Shown: positions 13,414 to 25,401, numbered from the stretch's first letter. The stretch: DNA of 64,000 bases from Galbula dea (GCA_013399015.1 VWZX01006860.1:62001-126000); one strand, 5' to 3'. Program-made: numbers and translations. Notes: generated from the letters alone by a model not told the origin.

Positions 13414-15138
13414 AAGCATCAATTCACTCTGCTTATCCTGAAAGCTGAGCCAGTGTCCTCCCAACATACCAGGTGTGTGTTTTACCAGGTGGGAAACATG
13501 CCCAAGGTGGAAAAAAACCCTCTAAAAGTGTCAATAGTCCTGCTTCCTACTCTTCATTGTTAAAGTAGAGTTTTGTCAACATATTGAACTTGACTTAGTC
13601 CTCTCTAGACATAATTAAGTATCTGTCTTCAAGCAGTGTGTGTGTGTGAAGATGCTGGAACATGTCTTTCCTCCTCATCTCTGGCCCTAAATTTCAAAGG
13701 TCAGAATGGCTGAAATAGATTTTTATTTGCTTTTAAGAAGGTTAGCTGAGAGATGAGAGAAAAGGAGAGGATGACAAACATTTGCCTATGTGTTTCTCAG
13801 TGCCTGGATTTTAGGTGAAAGGATCTAAAGCTAACAGGGGCAATATTAACAGTGGCCCAAAAGATACAAGCATCAGCAGGTGGAGTGAGTGCATTCTGAC
13901 TTCTTGCAGAAGCCATTGGCTCATAATATTTATAATATATAATAAATATAACATCTTGCATTCCCAGTTGCAGATCAGGAAAGGCTGTGGCTGTCTTCCT
14001 CCATTTCCTTCTTGATTTGTTAGACAAATTCTTCTCTCTTCCACCTTTTGGAGAAGTCACAGGATGTAGCCAAGTGTAAATAGAAGCAAGAATCAACTCT
14101 GCACTCCTTGATCTGTTGCTGGCAGCACTTCCCACTTGGGGATTTTGAGGGCTGTGTGTGGGCACAGTTTGATCCTGGCCTGCTTGGTGCCCTCTGTTGT
14201 AGATATTCAGCAGTCAAAGCTGTGGAATGATTTCCAGATGATTTTTTAGTAGCACATAACCATTTGGGTTGTGCTTCACATGTTTCCTAATGAGCTTTCA
14301 AGTCATCACCTACTTCATGGGGAAAGATTGGGAAAAACAACTTAATAGCAAGAGTAAATGAATGTAAAACCTAAACCTAGTGGTGGAGCAGTAAGGACCT
14401 GCATTCCCCTCTGCCCTTTAGGCTTTTTGTTCCCCCTCTGATCTGTTTTGCAACTCTTTTTCTAGCCTATAAACCAAACCTAGACATTCACCCAGCAGAG
14501 ATTCTGTTGGAAGTGACTTTTTGGGAGGGGGAGGGGGGTTGAGGTAATCTTAAGAAGACAATGAGCACCTCAGGACAACCTTTCCATGTCATGATTCAAA
14601 GCACCACTGTCTGGCTGCTGCTTGGAGCTGACCTTCTTGAGCTCTTCTCAGCTAGGTTTGCATTTTGCTCTGCCTGATTCTTTGTGCACAGTATCTCACC
14701 TGGGGCCTTTCTTCTCCATCTGCTCAGCTGAATTCATCACTACTCTGGCTACCAGTTGCTTCAATGGGGTTGGAAAATTGGTTTTGTTTTCTCCCTGGCC
14801 ATGAGAAGTGAAATCTTGCCTTGGTGATGACTCTTGAAAGCCAGTGCTGCAGATCATTTCCTACCCCAAATTCACATGGCCTTGGCTTTCCCTTTAGTGT
14901 GTTCCCCATGCAAGTCACATCCTCAGATTTGAAGCCCTGCATGTCCCATTTCTGCTTCCCTGCTGTTTCCAGTCCCTGTTTACTTTGTCTGACCCACCTG
15001 TGACACCACCTTCCACCCGTCACTCACCCAGTGTCCAAACAAGCTCTGAGTTCTGGTGCTCAGGAGGAATTTCTGCTAGACATACAGTGTTCATTGATTA
15101 ACCTCACTCCAATCCCTCTGAAAATCCTCTGGGTTGCT

Positions 15139-15476
15139 CATAGAATCATTAAGGTTGGAAAAGCCCTCTAAAATCTTTGAGTCCAACCATTAACCTAACA
15201 CTGCCAAGTCACCACTAAACCATGGCCCTAGGTACCAGATCTAAATGTTGGTTGAACCCCTCCAGGGATGGTGACTCCACCAGTGCCCTGGGCAGCCTGG
15301 GCCAGGCCTTCACAACCCTTTCCAGGAAGAAATTGTTCCTGATGTCCAACCTAAACCTCCCCTGGTGCAACTTGAGGCTGTTTCCTCTTGCCCTATCACT
15401 TGTTCCTTGGGAGAAGAGCCCAACCTCCCCCTGGCTCCAGCCTCCTTTCAGATGGCTGGAGAGAGAGATAAGGTCA
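15139..15476 (-). mobile_element. CR1 fragment, group G1
   Basis: Starts catagaatcattaaggttgg and runs to the complement of the atctgaaaggaggctggagc block. Closely similar to the copy at 42778. Confidence 0.93.
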
Positions 15477-15547
15477 TAAAGCACTTGACAACATTTAGGC
15501 TGCTTATCAGGAGAGTACAAATTGCCTCAGTTTCCTTTTGTTTCACC

Positions 15548-15635
15548 ATCATAGAATGGTTTGAGTTGGAAGGGACCTTAAAGATGAACATGTCCCATGA
15601 GCAGGGAATCCTTCCACTAGAGCAGGTTGCTCTGG
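15548..15635 (-). mobile_element. CR1 tail fragment
   Basis: About 88 bp: catcatagaatggtttgagt, ggaagggaccttaaagatga, then ctagagcaggttgctctggt. It lies 70 bp from the previous copy in the same orientation. Confidence 0.8.
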
Positions 15636-16906
15636 TTGTTGTTTCTTCTCTTTATGTGCATTGAAACCCTGTTGAGAAAAGAAAACATCCTGGTTTTTTT
15701 ACATGCCACCTAGTGCAGTTGGGGTCTGGTCACAGTGTGGCTTCTCTCCTCCATCAGTAGGAGTAAATAAACCAGGTCAGGACATCCTCTCCAGCACTCT
15801 CCCCTGCTGCTGTGTTGGCTCTAATTAGTAGCACCTTCATTTAGCAGAGAAGCAGAGAATGTTTGAGGTTGGCAGTGACCTTTCAAATTCATTTAGTCCA
15901 ACAGGGCTTTGGTTTAGAGCTAACTCTTCCCTGGACAACCCCAGGCATGAGAGGGGGAACAGCCCATGCTGGGGCTCATCCCCAGATTGTGCTTTGGGTA
16001 TGGATATGCTGAGCTGCTGCTTTGGAGGGGAAAGGCAGATTTTACACTGAAGAGATGCAGGTTGTGCTGCTTGGCCTGAGGCCCAGAGGATCATCTCTCT
16101 TCTGTTTTATTCAGTAGTACAGAGGTAGCCACAGATGCCAAGGGTTAGACAAATAAAAACAGATGCTTTTGATAGGTGTCAGCATTTTAATAAGGAATAA
16201 AACAAAGCCCTGGGTACTCCTGGCCATCTCATAGCAGGATATTTTTTTGTAGCTTGCTGGGGGTTTTTTTATGTTGCTCTTATTTTTTTTTCCCCCTCCC
16301 TCATTTTATGACAATTGCCTCAAGTCTTGATCTGGTGGGATTCTGCCAGCTACCTGCACAGCTGGAAACTCATCAGCCATTCAGATTCCTTCAGTCAGAA
16401 TGGCAGTTTTATCACAAAACCTGGAAAGCTTACTGTGGTGATTTCACATTTCCTCTTTAGTAGACATTTTGCTTCAGTGCCATGAAGGGGCTCCTTTTGT
16501 GCTGCCCCCAGGAGTACAATCAGCTATGCTCTTTGAGAGAGCCTAGATGACTACAAAGTTCCCTTCATTAAATTTTCTCTTCGTGCTTGAGCATAGAATA
16601 TTGCTTTTAAAACCTCTCTTTCATTTGCTTTTGTCTCTTCATCCTATTACCTTTATGAGATTGCAGTACATCAGCTGGATGGAGACAGTGGAGGCTCAGC
16701 TCTCTCAGAGGGTTATTCCAGCATGTAAGAAATACTCTGCTGGCATGGGAGATGCTTGAGGAGCAGCTGGGAAAAGCAGAAGCAGATCAAGGAATTGGAA
16801 ACTTAATAACAAGATGTTGTCAAGGAGAGTGCCAGGTGGCACAGGGTGCAGAGCAGGCTGCTGCCCCTGCTGACCTGTGCTAAGAAAGGCATTTTGGAGT
16901 TCAGGG

Positions 16907-17283
16907 CATAGAATCTTTTGAGTTGGAAGGGACCCCACCAGGATCATCCAGTCCAACTCCTGTCCATGCACAGGACACCCCCAAAGTCACCCCATGTGTC
17001 TGAGAGCATTGGCCAAGTGCTGCTGGGATCCCAGGAGAGTTGGGGCCATGAGTGCATCCCTGGGGAGGCTGTTCCAATGCTCCACCCCTCTCTGGGGGAA
17101 GATCCTTCTCCTAAGATCTACCCTGAGCCTCCCCTGGCACAGCTTCATACCATTCCCTTGGTCATCAGAGAGAAGAGATCAGCTCCTGCCCCTGCTTCAT
17201 CCCTGCTGAGGAAGTTCTGAACTGCCATGAGGTCTCCTCTCAGTCTCCTCTTCTCCAGGCTGAACAGACCAAGTGATTCCAGC
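16907..17283 (-). mobile_element. CR1 fragment, group G5
   Basis: Starts catagaatcttttgagttgg and contains gtcaccccatgtgtctgaga and tgcatccctggggaggctgt, ending near ctccaggctgaacagaccaa. Only one other copy of this subfamily is in the window (53703). Confidence 0.92.
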
Positions 17284-17694
17284 CATGTGTTGGTTCTGTT
17301 GCTGAGCTGCACTGCATGGAGGTGGAGATCTCTCAGGGTTCCCTGGAAGTTCTGGTTCATTACCACAGTATGGATTTTTCCTTCAGTTGAATTGTGAAAT
17401 TCTCAAGTGATTAAAAAACCCCAAAAAGATAAAACATAATGGGATGCTTTTCCTGCCACATGCCCCAAAATAGAGACATCTCTCTCTGTCTGTATCTCAG
17501 GACACAGAGAGTTCAGGGAAGGCAACTCCTGCTCAAAGCAGGGTCACCTCTGGGACCAGACCAGGTTACTTTATCCCTTCAGGTATTAAACCCCTCCAAG
17601 TTTTCACTATAGATTTCACATAATTGCTGCTTTTGCACTATTTACTTTTTCTTACAAGCTGCTGCTTCAGCTTCTTCTTGAATCCCTGCTGACT

Positions 17695-17758
17695 GCAGGG
17701 GAGTTGCACTAGGTGACCTTTAAAGGTCCCTTCCAACCCAAACCATTCTCTGATTCAT
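17695..17758 (+). mobile_element. CR1 tail fragment, group G4
   Basis: Only the last 65 bp is present: cactaggtgacctttaaagg, then cccaaaccattctctgattc. It is strongly 5' truncated. Confidence 0.85.
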
Positions 17759-19029
17759 TCAAGCCCCTCAGACCTTTTAATGCTTCTGTAAAATGACCCT
17801 GATTTCTAGGAACTGCAGAGAAGTTGTCTGCTGAGGAGCTATTTTATTTCTCTTTGGAGGGCTTGCCTTGCTCTTGGCTGTTTCTGACCATCCAGCACCA
17901 GCCAGCAATCAATCCCAAACCCTTTGGTGAGGTTACCATGGGGCAAGGGAGCTCCTGCAGCAGGTGGTTTATGGGCAGCTAATGTTAGGCACTAATCTCA
18001 TTTAGTGCTTTCCCCAAAGTGCAAACAGTGCATTAGGGTTAGTGTAACAAGGACAGCAGATCAATGTGGAGCCAGTCTTCTCCTTCAACAGATTCATCCA
18101 CCAAAATGGACTTGGTTGGCTTGGAGGAGGTGGCCCCATTTGTATTGAGCTGCACTGGGGCTGCAGTCCCTGGAAGGACAGCTTGTGGGCTGGGAGCATG
18201 GTTTGCAAAGTCAGTGGCTATGGGACAGGAGATAAAAAGTGTTTTACCAGGGCTCTGGTGTGGTTGTCAGTGGGAAGAAGCCATTGCAGCATTCAAACAA
18301 GGAAAATAATACATGGACTTGGACTGGTCACTAATGGCATGGCTGAGGGAGAATAAAAGCAACAGAAAAGGTTTTTAATGTGGCTTGGAGTCTGCCTGTT
18401 CAAATGGCTTTAAATACATTGCCATGATTTATGGAGCAGGTGTGCAGCAGCACATTTCCTCCACTCTGCTTTCATATTCCAAACCCCTTGAAGCTCACTG
18501 ATGAATGAAGGCTCAGCTAGGTTAACCATGTCTATTGTTTGCTTAACTCATGGTCTAGTCTATTGGTTTATCAATCCAGACCAGGATTTACAGACCAGAC
18601 ATTTACAACCACCTCTGGTTTAGTTGGACCTCAGTCATTAGCTGATGTGAGTCTTAGCTCTCCAAAGAGCATATGTAGTGCTTCCTCTCCTGCTCCATCC
18701 CAGTACAGACCTTCCCACCATCAGTTGGTGTGCAGCAGTTTGTGCTCATACATTCTGATGCCTCAGACACTTGTGAAGTGCTGGCTGCTCTCAGCAGAGG
18801 AGGGAATTAAGGGAAAATCCTCATCTGCAAGAGTCTGCAGAGGTTGGAGCTTTCTGATCATAAAGTGTGTGAGCACCTGGGCCTGTGTTTAACTCTGGTT
18901 TAGGCATTTCACAGATGTAGAGGAATGAATGAGAAGAGTAAAAAGGATGTTTTGTAGAGGTACAACCTATAACATCAAGGTGACAGCATTCCTTTCTTTT
19001 GGTACTCCTTCTTTTGTCAGAAAGGTCTC

Positions 19030-19125
19030 ACCTGATGGCTTAGTGGTGAGCTAGCAGTGCTTGTTAAGAGTGGGACTCAATGATCTTACAGGTGTCTTCC
19101 AACTAAACCAATTCTATTATTCTGT
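19030..19125 (+). mobile_element. CR1 tail fragment, group G1
   Basis: Diverged tail recognised by ggcttagtggtgagctagca and ctcaatgatcttacaggtgt, ending aattctattattctg. Confidence 0.8.
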
Positions 19126-20064
19126 ACAGGTTGCATATGTAAAGCAAGGGATTTGACTCTGCTTTGATTGCTTCTTACAGAAACTAGGACCTTAAAAGCT
19201 ATTTGTGAAGTGAATGTCCAGAGAGCTTAAAATTTGAGTGGGCATTTTGTCTCTGAAATGCCTCACCAAGCTCTTCACTTTTGGAATATCCCCATTTGAA
19301 TTCTGTGTCCCTATCACTGTCAATAAGATTGTGTAAATTAATGGAAATGAGAAGATTTTTGTCCAAAAGGAAATTGGATTTTAGGGGATGGACTGAAGAA
19401 GCTTCCTTTCCTTTGGCTTCTGTTGAAAGGTGGCAAAAGTAATGAATCCACACAAGAACACAGACAAAATTCCTCAATATCTTACACATCTGGCATGAGG
19501 ATGAGAACTGAGCTGATGGGAAGGAGGGTGCACCAAAAATAGAGGCTCTCATCAGATCAGTAGAAGTGTAATTTGCTGATGGTAGCAGGGTCTGGATGTT
19601 CTTGGGGTCAGGCCAGTTGGTGATTTCACTCACATAGCAAGGTTATAGGGTCATAGGCTATGGAGTAGTGAAGCTTTCCTGTGGTTCTTTGCCTGGGTTT
19701 CTAATGTAGGTGGGATCAGAGGTGCTTCATCATGGCTGGGATCTTCCCTTCAAAGTGTGTACTCATCTGAAGCTGGATGTTCATTTTCTCTGCCAGCTGG
19801 GACCTGAGTACTGGATCAGGAGGACACTTGTGGTCCTGATAGCCAAGCCTCTGCAGCTCATGTTGATGTTTGCCTCTGCTGTTACTCCCTTCATAACCCA
19901 ACCAGCTCTAGAAGGAGCCTTTCCTTGTAACTTCCAAGTCTTTTCCTTCACTCCTTACTCTTCAGTTTACTTCTTTCACCAAAAGAACTTCAAAACCAGA
20001 CTTGCATCTTTCCTAAAAGCTTTTTTCAGAAGGAAACCAAAAAGATCTTTTCTCTTTCCCCCAG

Positions 20065-20200
20065 GAGATATGAATCTCACCCAATCTGTGCTGATCTGCA
20101 GGATAAAATTCTACAATGTTATCAGCAACATGCTCAGGAGACTCTCAGCTGCTCTGCCCTGGCTAGCCAGTACCTGCGTTGTGTCAACCATGCCAAACAG
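20065..20200 (+). CDS. CHCHD3: CHCHD3 (MIC19) penultimate coding exon, CHCH domain
   Basis: This 136-bp exon encodes the C-terminal CHCH domain of CHCHD3/MIC19, a MICOS subunit that helps hold mitochondrial crista junctions and binds MIC60 and SAM50 on the intermembrane-space side. Base 20065 completes a split codon (probably Lys), and reading from 20066 gives RYESHPICADLQDKILQC, then YQQHAQETLSC, then SALASQYLRCVNHAKQ. The four cysteines form the twin CX9C signature and fall at positions 183, 193, 204 and 214 if aligned to the 227-residue human protein. This class is oxidised by the MIA40 relay. The acceptor is a pyrimidine run ending cccccag (20058-20064), and the donor CAG/GTGAGA follows base 20200. 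The sequence fits CHCHD3 rather than its paralogue CHCHD6 at RYESHP and CVNHAKQ. No in-frame stop or frameshift is present. An antisense CR1 begins about 21 bp after the donor. Confidence 0.95.
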
Positions 20201-20221
20201 GTGAGACAGAGGGAATCACAC

Positions 20222-20701
20222 TCATGGAATGGCTTGGGCTGGGCTGGCTTGGGTTGGAAGGGATCTTTCAGGTCATCTAGTCCAATCCCCCTGCAGTCAG
20301 CAGGGACATCTGCAACTAGAGCAGGTTGCTCACAGTCCCAACCAACCTGACCTGGAATGGTTGCAGGGACGGGACATCTCCCACCTCTCTGGGCAACCTG
20401 GGACAGGCTCTCACCACCCTCAGTGGGAACAATTTCTCCCTTACATCTAGTCCAAATCTCTCCTCTTTCAGTTTCAAACCATCAACCCTGGTCCTGTCCC
20501 AGCAGGCCCTGCTACAAAGTCTGTCCCCATCTTTCCTGTAGGTCCCTTTAAGCGCTGAAAAGCCACAAGAAGGTCTCCCTGGAGCCTTCTCTTCTCCAGG
20601 CTGAACAACCCCAACTCTCTCAGCCTGGCCTCACAGCAGAGAGCTTCCAGCCTTCAGATCATCTCTGTGGCCTCCTCTGGACCTGCTCCAGCAGGCCCAT
20701 G
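20222..20701 (-). mobile_element. CR1 fragment, group G4, next to the CHCHD3 donor
   Basis: An antisense 480-bp copy beginning about 21 bp after the splice donor of the CHCH exon. It contains ctgcaactagagcaggttgc, gggacatctcccacctctct and tccaggctgaacaacccca. Its start carries a small duplication of the ggcttgggctggg motif. Confidence 0.95.
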
Positions 20702-22871
20702 ATCCTAGATGCTCCTTTGTGCACAGGCAGCCTGGCTGGCTTGGCAGTGCTGGCAGAAGACAAATTCAGCCAAGAGCTGTGGTGTGGTTGTTCTCTGAAC
20801 ACTGCAGGACAAGGACAATTTATCTGGCTGTCCAGACAGCTCTAAAATCTCTTTATAAAGATATTAAACATTGTTATCACCAGTGAAAACTATAAGGAGG
20901 AATCATGTGATGAGAAGAAGTCAGTGAGCTCACCCTGTCCCTTTCAAAATCACCTCCTTCAATATATCCTTTGTCATATGTTCTGCTGCCCACTTGTTAA
21001 ATGCACCAAGCTCCTGAGCTCCTTCATTTCCTGAGAAGCTCTACAGCCTCCCACATCTCTCTGCTCATCAGAACTTCTCCTGCTGTCCTAGCCTCAAGCT
21101 TTCTTTCATAAAGCTACTGACACTTGGGTAGTTTGGAGAGAAGGTTGAGCTCTGCTCAGACACCTAACCATGAGAGGTGCAACCAGCTTTCTCCAGGTGC
21201 CTTCCCTGGCCACAAGAGCTGCTGTGGCTCCAGCTAGAAAATGTGGCTCATCCTCATCTTCCCTGAGCTATGCAGTTCCCCTTGGCCTTTTAAAATGGAC
21301 TTTTTTTTCTTGAAATGTAATTGCTTTGGGTTTTTTTCTCCATTAATTCCTACTCTGCCAATCCAAATCTGATGTCTATATTTCTCTTTTAATCTGTTTG
21401 TTGCCTTCCAATGTCCAGGCTGAAGCTACTTGCACCATGGGTGGCTTTGAGGCATTTCAGATGAAAGGCCAGTGAATAAGATGAGGTGGTTATGGACTGG
21501 AGTAGGTTTTCACTGTGGCTTACATCACCTGAAACACTCAGTTACTGTATTCATCATTTTGTAGCAGTAGTTTTTGGAATAACTGCCAAAATCTGGGTTA
21601 ATTACTTAGAGATATTTAAGCTCTAACTAAAGTTTGTATCTGATAGGAATTTCTTCAGAGGACTGTGATGAGGATCAATTAACTCATGTTCAGAAGGTGC
21701 AGGAAAAGGAAATGGCATCAATGTGAGCACTAGGCTTCACCATCCTTTTAAACACCTTTGTTGTTGTTAAAGATCTTCACCCAAGCCTGTCAAGTAGTTA
21801 AAAATGGTTCCTAAATGTTTCTTACTCTCTTTCAAACATGCTTCAGGGTGAGAGGTTTGGATAGCAGAGCAAGGGAAGCCTTTTATGCTGGAAATACTTG
21901 CAAGCAGGAACAATGAACCTGAGTCCTCTGGAGCTCATCCTCCCATGTGCTGCAGCTCTCATTGTCATTGGAAAACCAGTTCTGGAAACAACTGCTATAT
22001 CAGAATCACCTGCAACCAGGGCTTGTTGGGATAAAGAGCAGGTTCAGAAATGAAGAAGTTAACTGTCACTGGCTCCAAAAAAAAGAAAACCAAAGCAAAG
22101 ACAGAAGAAAATGTGCTAGTGGGAATAGAGGAAGATATTGAAAAGCAAATAAGTGAACTAATCCGATTTCCTGGCCATGAGGCTGGGCTCTTGTGCTCAG
22201 GCTGAGCACACTCTGTGCTTTTCATAAATTGAATTTATTGACTCCTCTTTCTTCCCTATCTTGCTTATAATTATCTCCCCCTCTTTTCTGTGTGCTCCTT
22301 ATTTCTCCTCCTGTCTGTAATCTCATGTCTCTATCTGTCCTTTTCTCCCCTTGTTAGAAAAGGCCAGAGAGTTGTTAATTCAGAGGAGTTGGACATGGTC
22401 TTGTATCTTCAGATCTTTTCCCAAAGTCAGGGGAAGCTAGTGAGAGAAATTAAACTCTATTAGGAATGTTTGCATTATGTTGCAATAGTAATGGAGAGGA
22501 AAAAAACTTACTTAATGGAGCCATTAAGGGGAAGATCTTAGGATTGTCTGTGGCAGGTATTTGTGCTTCCACTGCTGAAGCAGTTCCAGTCAGACCAGGC
22601 ACTGCTCTCACATGGGCCATCTGCCAGCCACTCCTCTGGACAAGGTGCCTGTTAAAATACCTTTTTTTTTCCCCCCTTTTCTTTTCCCCTGCTTGGGCTC
22701 CAAGGAGTCCTGCTTCCTATATGGAAACACAAGTAGTCTGTAGCTTCATGAAGCCTGTGCAGCAGTTTCCTGTTAGACCATGGAGTTTCAGAGGGGTGCA
22801 AGAGTCTGAGAGCAGGTGAGGTTTGAAAATGCTTCAAAGGATGATGCCAACAGCTGCCAGGGTCTGTCAGC

Positions 22872-23106
22872 CTTGCTACAGAGTGTTGAGAGCAGCCCTA
22901 CAGAGAAGGACTTGGGGGTGCTGGTGGATGAGAAGCTGGCCATGAGCCAGCAGTGTGTCCTCAAAGCCCAGATGCTAACTGTGTCCTGGGCTGCATCCCC
23001 AGAGCATGGCCAGCAGGGCAGGGAGGGGATTGTGCCTCTGCTCTGCTCTGCTCTGGGGAGACCTCAGCTGCAGTGCTGGGACCAGCTCTGGACTCCTCAG
23101 CACTAC
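22872..23106 (+). mobile_element. CR1 middle-region fragment
   Basis: Covers agagaaggacttgggggtgc, gatgagaagctggccatgag and gcatccccagagcatggcca, and stops abruptly after tctggactcctcagcac. The 3' half and tail are missing, so it was broken after insertion. Confidence 0.9.
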
Positions 23107-23977
23107 CTTATTTGAGGGAAGTTTATTGTGGAGGAGTCAGAGCAGGTTCCCTTCACTCCTACATCAGTGTAGTGAAAACAAATCCAGAAGAAAAAGATGT
23201 AAATGCATGAAGTCCATTTGTGGGTGATGTTAAATGGCAAAAGCCAGTAAAATCTCCCAAAATAGACCCAACCAAGCCCTGGGCCACTCCCACTTGTCTG
23301 TAGATAAAATGTTGTGGGCAGAAATATGCATGTGCTGAAGAAATCCTTGTGATTTCTTTCCTGAGGTCACTAAATAAAAGCAATAGCATTTTTTTTGTTC
23401 TTCTCAGATCTTTGGGGAATTTCCTGCATTAACTTATGCAGTCTTAAATTGATGTAAAGTTAATATTCAGCCTAGTGATGGCTTGGAGCTAGTTTCTGTA
23501 ATACCAATGCAAAAAGAGTCTTCCAGGTAAAGTCTTGCAGTGTACAGAAACCTCCATGGGGATGCTGTCAACTTGAGTCTGGAGCTTTGGTTAACTAATA
23601 AAAGTTTCCCTTGCTTTTTATTTCTAGTAGTAGCTAGGGGAGCCTAAACCCAGCTCCTTTTATTTAGCAGCATCTACTTCTCCACCATGGATGCTGGAGA
23701 ATGTGGTCACAAGGACTTGAATCATCTTCTCCTGTGCACTGCTGCCTGCTCCTTAGTACAGCTCTTGATCCTTGCAGAGACATTGCTTGATCTCCCTGAA
23801 TGGGTGATTTGGTTTGAGAAATGGCAGGAGAATTTGGGTAAAGACATACAAGGGTCTTCATGCCTTTTAGTTGTTGCTTTCCCAAGCCCTAACTTCTGTG
23901 GCTCTGCCAGTGCAGCCCAGACTCAGAAGACAATGTGTCCTTTCCAGCCAGATACTGCTGCTCAGATACTTGAATCA

Positions 23978-24125
23978 TGGAATCATTTTGGTTGGAAGAG
24001 ACCTTTAAGATCTGAGGTCCAACCATTAAACCATGTCCTGCATCACCACATCTCCAGGGCTTTTCAATCCCTCCAGGCTTGGTGACTCCACCACTTGCCT
24101 GGGCCAGGGCTTGACAACCCTTTTG
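23978..24125 (-). mobile_element. CR1 tail fragment, group G1
   Basis: Begins catggaatcattttggttgg and continues to cttggtgactccaccacttg and gacaacccttttggggaag, where similarity is lost. Confidence 0.88.
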
Positions 24126-24675
24126 GGGAAGTCTCTGGATGAAGTCTGTCAGTTAATAGGTCTCCTCCAAGATCTGAGGGCTTACATTTGGGCTTGCTCC
24201 TGACATAAGCCCTAAAACTTATCCAATCCCTTGCTACCATTACTTACAAGGAGACTCAGAATTACTGTCCTCCCCTTCTATGGCTTTTGTAGGCAAGAGC
24301 AACAGATTATGTTGGTCAGCATCAGAATCCTCCAGTGAACATGGGTGGCCTCCAACATGTTTTTTCTGCCTAGCCTGTCAGTGTCCTGTTAGGTCCCAGT
24401 TCCTGCTCTCCTTACTGATCTAGGCAAGTAGCATCCAGCTATGTACCTGTTTCTGCAGACCCTTTATTTCTAGCTCATGGCAGTAGGAAAGATCTTAGTA
24501 GATCTAGATTTGCAAACCTTCCAAGTTTGCATTTCCATGGTGGAGGTTAGGACCTCACTGAAGAGTCAAGACCTTCATGGCAGAGCTTTCTGGTGTGGCA
24601 GGAGGAATAACTTTTGGACTACCTGGACAGAGATCTGTGCTTTTAGCTCTTGGTGAGGTGATTAACCATGGAATC

Positions 24676-24785
24676 ATTTAGGGTGGTGCTTGGGGCCATG
24701 GTTTAGTGGTGAGCATGGGAGTGGTGGCTGGATTCTTGGCCTTGATGGTCTCAGAAGACTTTACTACCCATGTCCTGATTCTGTG
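24676..24785 (+). mobile_element. CR1 tail fragment, group G1
   Basis: Diverged plus-strand tail: ggggccatggtttagtggtg, then ttgatggtctcagaagactt and the end ctgattctgtg. It meets a minus-strand copy directly. Confidence 0.75.
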
Positions 24786-24906
24786 ATCATCTAGTCCAAC
24801 CATGAACCCAGCACTGCCAACTCCACCACTAACCATGGCCCTAAGCAGCACATTTACCTGTCTCCTCAACCCCTCCAGAGGTGGTGACTCCACCACTTCC
24901 TTGGCC
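24786..24906 (-). mobile_element. CR1 tail fragment, group G1, inverted
   Basis: Complement orientation: atcatctagtccaaccatga, aaccatggccctaagcagca, gtggtgactccaccacttcc. It shares a boundary of a few bases with the preceding plus-strand tail. Confidence 0.85.
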
Positions 24907-25377
24907 ACTGAAGCATAAGGTCAGTGCAGCATGTTCAGAGTGTGGAGATTTGGAAGATGACTCAGAACCCAGGGAGGACATAGGGAGGGGAGATAGGATG
25001 CATTTCCTCAAGTGTGTCATTGCTGGGAACAGGATTTACCTTACTGTAGGGTCAGATGTTTTCATTTCCTCACCAGCCATAGAATTAGAGCCTTGATAGC
25101 ATCAGGATGGGAGTCGAGGAATCATCACTGCAGCTCTTCAGGCCTCCCAATGGCTTGTTGAGTCCTCAGATGGCTTCATTCTGCTGCTGTGACTTGTCTC
25201 TGTGATGATGTGGATGGTGGATGTTGACAGTGTTTCTTTTTCTGTGTTGTTATGCAAAAAATTGCCAGTCTTTGGAAGGAATTTTAGCCAAACTTCAGGG
25301 AGTGTCTGGAACAACTTTTCAGTGACTGAAATCTCTCTTTTCTCCCTCTCCCTTCCCCTTCACCCTTCTCTTAGCAG

Positions 25378-25401
25378 AGCATGCTTGGGAGAGGAGGATA
25401 A
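25378..25401 (+). CDS. CHCHD3: CHCHD3 last coding exon (C-terminal heptapeptide and stop)
   Basis: The exon at 20065-20200 ends on a complete codon, so the next exon must start in phase. Here a long pyrimidine tract (25331-25372) leads to an acceptor and then AGC ATG CTT GGG AGA GGA GGA TAA, which reads SMLGRGG and stop. The mammalian protein ends SMLEKGG, so five of seven residues and the stop position agree. Glu to Gly needs one base change (GAG to GGG) and Lys to Arg is conservative. The acceptor is a tandem TAGCAG (25372-25377); using the first AG would add one Gln. The intron between the two exons is 5177 bp. The exon is too short to recognise alone, but phase, tract, peptide and a nearby polyadenylation signal agree. 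Confidence 0.88.
   Translation, partial: SMLGRGG

Larger units (their letters stand above)
1..20064 (+). other. CHCHD3: upstream CHCHD3 intron (start outside window)
   Basis: The preceding CHCHD3 exon should encode the end of the coiled coil just before RYESHP. I looked for it by eye and did not find it, so the whole left part is taken as one long intron; the mammalian gene also has very long introns. Besides the repeats listed separately, 1-1040, 1480-3035, 4905-6180, 6985-7940, 8190-9590, 10205-11435, 11855-12585, 13415-15135, 17290-19030 and 19125-20040 hold no exon, RNA gene or recognisable element. An AT-rich patch lies at 13920-13960. Confidence 0.6.
20201..25377 (+). other. CHCHD3: last CHCHD3 intron
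   Basis: Flanked by GTGAGA at the 5' end and TAGCAG at the 3' end. It holds five CR1 fragments on both strands. I see nothing recognisable in 20705-22870, 23110-23975 and 24130-24675. Confidence 0.8.

Noticed and set aside
14519..14545. G-quadruplex in the gggaggggga-type run
   Set aside because: Only three separate G-runs are present, too few for a canonical four-run quadruplex.
15842..15990. Possible CR1 tail (gcagagaatgtttgaggttg, tttagtccaacagggctttg)
   Set aside because: Only the first 60 bp resembles CR1 and the rest does not follow any group; too weak to list.
1..20064. Earlier CHCHD3 exons (coiled-coil part)
   Set aside because: No stretch with fitting peptide plus splice sites was found by eye; they probably lie outside the window, but a small exon could be missed.
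19710..20204. 164-codon open frame on the + strand overlapping the CHCHD3 exon
   Set aside because: It is in a different frame from the CHCH domain; the true exon frame starts at 20066 and is bounded by splice sites.
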